In this document: piece by piece, positions 27,040 to 31,971 of the stretch
Layout of the letters: every line of letters starts with the position of its first letter
Numbering within the stretch: position 1 is the first letter of the stretch
NCBI RefSeq assembly: GCF_000972705.2
Contig: NZ_LATL02000300.1
Span: forward strand, 1-31,971
Length of the DNA stretch: 31,971 nt
Reading direction: 5' to 3'
DNA from: Limnoraphis robusta CS-951
Lineage (GTDB): Bacteria > Cyanobacteriota > Cyanobacteriia > Cyanobacteriales > Microcoleaceae
Notes under the pieces: generated by a model
Seen by the model: only the letters and a program-made list of their open reading frames with translations
Database searches by the model: none
What the model was told of the DNA's origin: nothing
Program-made: the position numbers and the translations under genes

Positions 27040-27289
27040 GTCTTTGGTTGAACTTATGGAGCCACCAACCCATAATGATACTAACACTCCTCAAAATCTC
27101 AATGATATTGGGAATTTTCGTTCATCGGGGTTGAGATAGCAACTGCGAGAATTATAATTAACCTTTGTGGAACCGGGGAACACATAGCTCACATTGATCA
27201 AGAAGTTTTCTAGACGGACGTGGTAGAATACTGAATCAAACCCTAGCGACAGATTTCGTGACGTTGCGACTCAACCTGCTAGGGAAATC
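27040..27289. other. Intergenic stretch with no recognised gene
   Basis: No credible coding frame is present; the ORF at 27056-27139 (27 codons, plus) matches nothing known to me. CCCTAGC at 27241-27247 and its complement at 27278-27284 form a 7-bp inverted repeat close to the start of the purL-derived repeat, and may mark a rearrangement junction. Confidence 0.3.
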
Positions 27290-27434
27290 TTTAATGCCTT
27301 CGTTGGCGATTTCTTCGGGGGTAAAGGGGTAAAGGGCGGAGGTAGACATTTCAGGGCGATCGCATCACAGCAAAATTATTTTACCGACATTTGGGCAACA
27401 GTTTACCCAATAAACTTAAAAATTCCCTAAATTA
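27290..27434. repeat. Direct repeat flanking the accessory module, right copy with displaced purL 5' fragment
   Basis: Nearly identical to 22788-22933. Read on the minus strand it contains an orphan purL start: [19 protein letters not shown] from ATG 27349 to about 27293. It differs from the real purL N-terminus by one residue (Leu for Pro). No further purL sequence follows, so this is a non-functional fragment carried by the duplication. Confidence 0.9.
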
Positions 27435-27605
27435 ACTGTAGGAGCGTTCTTGCTAGCCTCAAAAGATAGAATCAATTCGATTAGGATGATGTATCTTTAT
27501 GAGGATAATAGACTCTAAATCAAAGTAAAAATTCTCGATGAAATTACTATTTTTAGGGTTGGGGAAAAACTGAAACAACTCATCGAAATTTAGCCAAAAA
27601 AGACT
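27435..27605 (+). pseudogene. Decayed second copy of the antitoxin-like gene
   Basis: The segment 27537-27600 aligns with the middle of the antitoxin pseudogene: GATGAAATTACTATTTTTAG against GATAATATTACTATCGTTCC, then AAACTGAAACAACTCATCG against AAACTGAAAGAACTTATCG. The first half is shortened, with remnant AAAGTAAAAATTCTC, and several frames are broken. The leader between repeat and start is also related (AAAAGATAGAAT, GGATTAGGAT-like). Confidence 0.6.
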
Positions 27606-27846
27606 AAAAAAACCCGTTTTTCACCGAACCCAGCTTTGGGCTTGTTCCTCACCTTTTGCCCGCCCTCACAGTTAACTTTAATTTTGTCCGACTCCTGATT
27701 TTTTACATTTCCTGAAATTCATCAAAATTAACAGAACTTTAATAATAAATCTAGGATGGTGAGCGAAAGTTACTGAATCCTATGATAGAACTAATTTAGG
27801 TCTGCTAGATCAGCATCAGAACCCATCAAGTCTTTTGGAGCAATTT

Positions 27847-29784
27847 ATGGTTTTCGATTTATCTCGCAGTGAGCAACAAGGCCAATATCGCTACAACCCA
27901 GACAGTTTGAAGACAGGCGGGCCTGCACGCATTTTTCCCCATGCCGGAGAGGATGGAGTCCTGCGTTATATTTTAACCGAACTACGGCTTAATTTGACCA
28001 ATAAGGGGCAGGTTTCCCAGCCTTTTAGCATGATTTTGGAACAGTTAGAAAAAAGCTTGGCAGCACTTGAAGAAGGTTGGTCTACATTAACGACTTTTCT
28101 AGCAGATGTAGAGTTTTTACACGAGGGATTGTTGAATTTTAATCTACCACCTAACGAACAGTTTAATAGTGATTTTATTAAACTCCGTAAGGAAATGGCA
28201 GAAGCGTTGAGGGCTGCTATTAACGCCGCAGAAGAAGTTCAGCGAGAGAATCGCTCATCTCAACTTTCTATCACAGAACAAGCCAAACGTCAAAGAGATA
28301 AATTCTACGAAGCACTAGAGAAAAAAGGACGCTCCCGCCCCCAAGTTAGCCTCATTCACGAACGAGAAGGGGGGTTAAGCGATCGCGAATTTGCCCGTCA
28401 GCGCTTGGCCGGACCAAACCCGATGATCTTGCGTCGCCTGCAACAACCCGAAAAAACCCTCCTGCAAAGTTGGGCATCATCCCCATCCTATCAATTGGTG
28501 AACGGCGAATCACTGGATTTGATCAATGCTGCCACAGCCAATCGCCTGTTTATTGCTGATTATCCCCTTTTAGACCAACTGACGGCAGCCGATTTGCAAG
28601 TCGATCGGTTTGTTCCCAGTCCCAAAGCCTTATTTTACAACACCGGGCGGAAACTCGAGCCAATTTTGATTCAATTGGAACCGGGCGGCATCTTTACCCC
28701 CGCAACTTCCGCAGATGCCGATGAATGGATGCGGGCAAAACTCTATTTTCAGGTGGCAGATATTACCCACCACGAACTGATCGATCACCTCTGTTACACC
28801 CATCTGGCGATGGAAGCCTTTACCATTGCCACCTCCCGACAACTGCCTTCCCATCACCCCTTCTATCGTCTGATCAAGCCCCACTTTCAGTTTTTATTGG
28901 CGATCAATACTCGCAGCAATGCCGTCCTTTTGGACGACGCCGCACTGGTGGATAACCTGATGGCGCCGACGAGAGAAGTATCCTTAGATCTGATCAACCA
29001 AGCCTATCGTCAGCGGCCCTTCTCAGATTATGCCCTCCCCAATGATATTAAAAACCGGGGGGTGAGTTCCGAGTTTTTGGCCGAGTTTCCCTATCGCGAC
29101 GACGCCCTGCTGTTGTGGAATGCGATCGCCAAATATGTCACCGCTTACTTACAGCGATACTACCGCGATGACCAAGCCGTTAGTCAAGACCCTTACCTAC
29201 AAGCGTGGGCGGCGGAGTTGGGCGCCCCGTTAAACACTCGCTCTTTGGCGGAATTTCCTCAAAAACCCGCCTGGTTGCCCTCGCAAGTGTCGGGGATGGT
29301 GGGTCTGGAAATAGAATCCTTGCCAGACTTTCCCCGTGTTCCCGGCTTTTCTGCCCAAATTACCACACTGCAACAGTTGATCGACATCGCCACCCAAATT
29401 ATCTTTACCAGTGGCCCCCAACACGCCGCAGTGAACTTCAATCAGTTCGACTACGCCGGCTATGTACCCAATTTTCCCCTGGCTGCCCACGCCCGACCCG
29501 ACGTTATTACCTCTACGGAGGAGATGTTGCCCTCTGTCGAAAAAGACTTGCAGCAGATGAAGATTACTTTTGCCCTCAGTGGGATATTTTTTGGAGAACT
29601 AGGCCGTTCTGATTTAATGGGATTTGTCGAAGACGGCGATCGCAAAATTCTTGCCAATTTCCAGGCTGAATTGTTGGAAATAGAGAAACAAATTAAAACT
29701 CGAAATCAGCAGCGTCTTTCCGACGATGGGGTAGACTATCGCTACCTGCTTCCTTCCCAAATTCCCAATAGTATCAACATTTAG
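27847..29784 (+). CDS. Lipoxygenase (mini type, lacking a PLAT domain)
   Basis: Iron dioxygenase that makes fatty-acid hydroperoxides. From ATG 27847 the protein is 645 residues and has no PLAT/C2 domain, unlike the longer plant enzymes. All five expected iron ligands are visible: His314 and His319 in DHLCYTH, His526 and Asn530 in GPQHAAVNF, and the C-terminal Ile645 in IPNSINI. SRQLPSHHPFYRLIKPH and FDYAGYVPNFP are further family blocks. ATG 27847 is preceded by GGAG six bases upstream and is preferred to the TTG at 27835. The substrate and regiospecificity cannot be read from the sequence. It converges on a catalase-related gene 102 bases away, which suggests a shared oxylipin pathway. Confidence 0.93.
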   Translation: MVFDLSRSEQQGQYRYNPDSLKTGGPARIFPHAGEDGVLRYILTELRLNLTNKGQVSQPFSMILEQLEKSLAALEEGWSTLTTFLADVEFLHEGLLNFNLPPNEQFNSDFIKLRKEMAEALRAAINAAEEVQRENRSSQLSITEQAKRQRDKFYEALEKKGRSRPQVSLIHEREGGLSDREFARQRLAGPNPMILRRLQQPEKTLLQSWASSPSYQLVNGESLDLINAATANRLFIADYPLLDQLTAADLQVDRFVPSPKALFYNTGRKLEPILIQLEPGGIFTPATSADADEWMRAKLYFQVADITHHELIDHLCYTHLAMEAFTIATSRQLPSHHPFYRLIKPHFQFLLAINTRSNAVLLDDAALVDNLMAPTREVSLDLINQAYRQRPFSDYALPNDIKNRGVSSEFLAEFPYRDDALLLWNAIAKYVTAYLQRYYRDDQAVSQDPYLQAWAAELGAPLNTRSLAEFPQKPAWLPSQVSGMVGLEIESLPDFPRVPGFSAQITTLQQLIDIATQIIFTSGPQHAAVNFNQFDYAGYVPNFPLAAHARPDVITSTEEMLPSVEKDLQQMKITFALSGIFFGELGRSDLMGFVEDGDRKILANFQAELLEIEKQIKTRNQQRLSDDGVDYRYLLPSQIPNSINI

Positions 29785-29811
29785 CGATCGCGTATATTAA
29801 CCGAAAAATTT

Positions 29812-29860
29812 GAGTTTTTGACACTCCCCGCCATTCGCTGACGTTCGGTGTCAAAAACTC
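29812..29860. terminator. Inverted repeat shared between convergent lipoxygenase and catalase-related genes
   Basis: GAGTTTTTGACAC (29812-29824) and its perfect complement (29848-29860) flank a 23-bp GC-richer loop. It lies between two convergent stops, so it can end transcription from both sides, although the T-run is inside the stem. Confidence 0.55.
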
Positions 29861-29886
29861 TACAACCTGACCAGATTTACCCGATT

Positions 29887-30927
29887 TCACTGGGGAAAAC
29901 GTTCTTCACCGTTGGGTTCTTGGGGAGAAACTTGATTGAGTTCGCGCCGTCGATCAGATATCGTTTTATAGACTAAATTTCGAGCGCGATTCACTCCCCC
30001 TAAAGGTTGATGTGCCTCCAAACTGTGCCAGGGATTGTAGGAAAGATGTTCGCAGAATTCCATCTGTTCATCGGAGTCAAAAGTCTGGGGGGGAATTTTA
30101 ATTGTAGCCACTTTAATAAAAGGGGAATCCCACTGAATGGTCGGATCTTCTATGGGCATTTTCACCGGATCGCTTTGCAACTGCACCAGAAAATCAAAAC
30201 AAGCTTCCTTGGTTTTCAAATGTTCAACCATCGCTTCTCGAAGGTAGTTTTCAGACTCGGAAATCGTTGGATTTTCGGGAGCGGGAGAAGTGGGTTTTGC
30301 AGAATATTTCATCGCCTGGGAACCCAACTTGTAGGGTGTTGTACTCCAATACTGAACGAGAAGCGGATTACCAATCTTACTACTTTGAATCGTTCGGATA
30401 ATTCTAAATTCTGACAAACGCCATTTAAAGGGATTTAGACTCGGAAAGAAAAACTTCAATGGTGCTTTCCCCGGAGATTGTTTTATGACATTAAACAAAT
30501 CCACATAGTCGGGGATATTACGAACAAAAAACACCGGATGATTGATCATCAAAAAGTCCTGGGTGTGCTTTTCATCATCCAACAACTTTTTCCCTTCCAC
30601 GCCCATCAGTTTAACCGTCATTCCTCTACCATCGCCTTTGGTATCGGGCTGTTCAGCATTCCCCGAACCGTTGGAAAAACGAATCCAAGCCGGGAAAGTC
30701 GAGGGTTCTTTAAAAACACCAACCCTGAGATTTTCAGGTAGGTTAGCCTCAACAATAAATTCTGCTTTCACACAACCGTGATGCTTGGCGTGTTGTCCTC
30801 GCCGAACGGGTTCTTGATCGGTTTGAAGACCTGCTTCTATAATAGCAGTCATGTTTGCGATCGCTTCTGCTTCACCTGGGGCGGGATATTCTTGACCAAT
30901 TTCTAAAGGTTTTGCTGGACTTGGCAT
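29887..30927 (-). CDS. Catalase-related heme protein (possible allene oxide synthase-like partner of lipoxygenase)
   Basis: 346 residues of the compact catalase-related group. The distal His46 lies in RGQHAKHHGCVKAEF, followed by RFSNGSG (Asn86 as the distal Asn), GDGRGMTVKLMG, and the proximal RxxxY motif R316-NLV-Y320. In classical catalases the residue before the distal His is Val, and in coral allene oxide synthase it is Thr; here it is Gln45. That makes ordinary catalase activity doubtful. Related proteins act on fatty-acid hydroperoxides and in Anabaena and corals are fused to a lipoxygenase. Here the two genes are separate but convergent. An exact product cannot be predicted from sequence. 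Confidence 0.85.
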   Translation of the reverse strand: MPSPAKPLEIGQEYPAPGEAEAIANMTAIIEAGLQTDQEPVRRGQHAKHHGCVKAEFIVEANLPENLRVGVFKEPSTFPAWIRFSNGSGNAEQPDTKGDGRGMTVKLMGVEGKKLLDDEKHTQDFLMINHPVFFVRNIPDYVDLFNVIKQSPGKAPLKFFFPSLNPFKWRLSEFRIIRTIQSSKIGNPLLVQYWSTTPYKLGSQAMKYSAKPTSPAPENPTISESENYLREAMVEHLKTKEACFDFLVQLQSDPVKMPIEDPTIQWDSPFIKVATIKIPPQTFDSDEQMEFCEHLSYNPWHSLEAHQPLGGVNRARNLVYKTISDRRRELNQVSPQEPNGEERFPQ

Positions 30928-31054
30928 AAATTCCTCCGAATGAATTGAAGTTTAGGCGGATTATCTTTACTATCATTGCAACGACAGCAACCGCCTCCTA
31001 TTGATCCTTTACGGTTCGATAACAGCGTTCCAGTTAAAAACTCCCTAAATTCAC
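30928..31054. other. Short intergenic region upstream of the catalase-related gene
   Basis: No gene or tRNA seen. AGGCGG (30954-30959) and CCGCCT (30991-30996) form a weak inverted repeat in the leader of the catalase-related gene. Confidence 0.3.
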
Positions 31055-31137
31055 GGCGATCGCATCACAGCAGAATTATTTTATTTTATCCCAATTTTGC
31101 CAACAGTTCACCCAATAAACTTAAAAAATCCCTAACT
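31055..31137. repeat. Third, shortened copy of the purL-leader repeat
   Basis: GGCGATCGCATCACAGCA is shared with the copies at 22788 and 27290, followed by AATTATTTTA, an altered middle, then CAACAGTT-CACCCAATAAACTT and AAAAAATCCCTAA. It overlaps the last codons of the gene on the minus strand. Confidence 0.75.
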
Positions 31138-31822
31138 TTTTCATCGAACGACTTATAACTCTATCAAATTGGATCATAGATATAGTATATTTCTTCAGAC
31201 AATACATAAATCTGGGGTCAGACCATCCGGAACTTGGATATTCTATTTGATGATAGGCCAATAATTTATTTTGGCGATCAACAATTTCTTCTAAAAGCTT
31301 ATTGCCTTCTTTTTCACAGTCCAGTTCTATTTCTAAATCGTCAATTTGATCTTTCAAGACCTTGATAATGTTATTTTTGTCTTTTTCTTGCTCAAGTTTT
31401 ATTTTTAATCGAACAATTTCATCTTTCAATACATTAAGTTTTTGTTCATAAATTTCTCTAACTCTAAAGTATTCTCTAAACAACCCCAGTGCTTGGTCTT
31501 CGGAATCAAATTCAAACCATTCGCCATGTTTTCTGCGATGTTGAAACATCTGATGCAATCTTCTTTCATCTTCCTTATAATTATTGGATTCAACGCAATC
31601 TAAAATATGGGTTTTGCATGGAGCCTGATTTTTAAGTTCTTGAAAACGTCTCTGATAATTTTTAGTGATCCCGATTTTACATCTATTTAACTCAGGAAAT
31701 GAAGAATAAAGATAAACATATCCGGTTTGGGGTTTATCCATCGATGAGATATCATCGCTTTGTTGTTTATTTTGCACTTTCATTCCTCCCAAATGAATCT
31801 CACCTGACAACTCAAATTCCAT
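31121..31822 (-). CDS. T5orf172/GIY-YIG-like domain protein with coiled coil
   Basis: 233 residues. Residues 33-108 look like the T5orf172 (Mug113-type) variant of the GIY-YIG nuclease fold: GYVYLYS, KIGIT, RRFQELKNQAPC, EDERRLHQMFQHRRKHGEWFEF. Residues 120-195 form a strong coiled coil of alternating charged and leucine residues. The C-terminal 40 residues are compact and unassigned. GIY-YIG-type proteins cleave DNA; those of this group occur in phages and accessory genes. The start is unsure: ATG 31822 gives the longest frame, and ATG 31783 has GGGAGG only a few bases upstream. The last codons lie within the purL-leader repeat. Confidence 0.75.
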   Translation of the reverse strand: MEFELSGEIHLGGMKVQNKQQSDDISSMDKPQTGYVYLYSSFPELNRCKIGITKNYQRRFQELKNQAPCKTHILDCVESNNYKEDERRLHQMFQHRRKHGEWFEFDSEDQALGLFREYFRVREIYEQKLNVLKDEIVRLKIKLEQEKDKNNIIKVLKDQIDDLEIELDCEKEGNKLLEEIVDRQNKLLAYHQIEYPSSGWSDPRFMYCLKKYTISMIQFDRVISRSMKKLGIF

Positions 31823-31917
31823 TCTTTTAAAACAAAGATAGGGGCAAAAAGCCCCCGTTTTGTCAATGAATCTAACTCGATAATATTATGTCCTGTTGAT
31901 TAATTCTGTTAGAGGAT

Positions 31918-31971
31918 GGGGCGGGTTTATCTCAACATCGGAGTAGTAGTAAAGATATTGCAGAACCCGCC
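31918..31971. repeat. GGGGCGGGTT-ended palindromic element, copy 2 (inverted, cut by window edge)
   Basis: Begins GGGGCGGGTTTAT and ends TGCAGAACCCGCC at the window border. Its reverse complement has the same ends as the copy at 7819-7875 (GGCGGGTTCTGCAA and ATAAACCCGCCCC) but a different centre. Confidence 0.7.

Noticed and set aside
27180..27290. Possible structured RNA, tRNA or intron remnant (GGACGTGGTAGAATACTGAA...)
   Set aside because: It faintly recalls tRNA or group I/II intron parts, but no cloverleaf, anticodon arm or catalytic core could be built.

Overview
The window looks like the chromosome of a filamentous cyanobacterium. Three things point there: the octamer GCGATCGC (HIP1) recurs on both strands; a citrate synthase gene sits directly upstream of an ndhA-ndhI-ndhG-ndhE cluster for the photosynthetic NDH-1 complex; and several typical cyanobacterial families are present (short HNH protein, SixA, VIT/VWA protein, membrane-anchored Ser/Thr kinase). 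AT-rich interspersed palindromes are also frequent. The genus cannot be fixed from sequence reading alone.

Layout. 1-330: 5' end of a TnpB gene (IS200/IS605 type) cut by the window edge, abutting a GC-richer type-B carboxylesterase (331/409-1968). 2158-4578: HNH endonuclease, SixA phosphatase, citrate synthase. 4811-7800: ndhA, ndhI, ndhG, ndhE. 7907-12286 (minus): alkyltransferase-like protein, membrane Ser/Thr kinase, NMT1/THI5-like binding protein with a Tat-like signal, UbiH-type monooxygenase, rhodanese. 12393-16655 (minus): a 1420-residue UvrD-like helicase with unusual flanking domains. 16953-19797: a truncated paralogue followed by a full VIT/VWA protein. 19799-20459: an eight-unit palindromic repeat array running up to the 3' end of purL (20463-22847, minus).

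22788-27600 is the accessory part. Two direct copies of the purL 5' end and its upstream DNA bracket a three-gene minus-strand module. It holds a fused tRNA-guanine-transglycosylase/archaeosine-synthase-like protein, a DUF262 protein, and a HEPN RNase-like protein whose start overlaps the DUF262 stop by 8 nt. This is the best candidate for an undescribed system: a 7-deazaguanine-type base-modification enzyme next to a DUF262/HEPN pair of the kind seen in anti-phage modules. A nonsense-mutated antitoxin gene lies at its left border and a decayed copy of it at its right border.

27847-30927 holds a lipoxygenase with all iron ligands facing a catalase-related heme protein, a plausible oxylipin pair. 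The window ends with a T5orf172/GIY-YIG-like coiled-coil protein whose 3' end runs into a third copy of the purL-upstream repeat, and with a GGGGCGGGTT-ended palindrome that also occurs, inverted, after ndhE.
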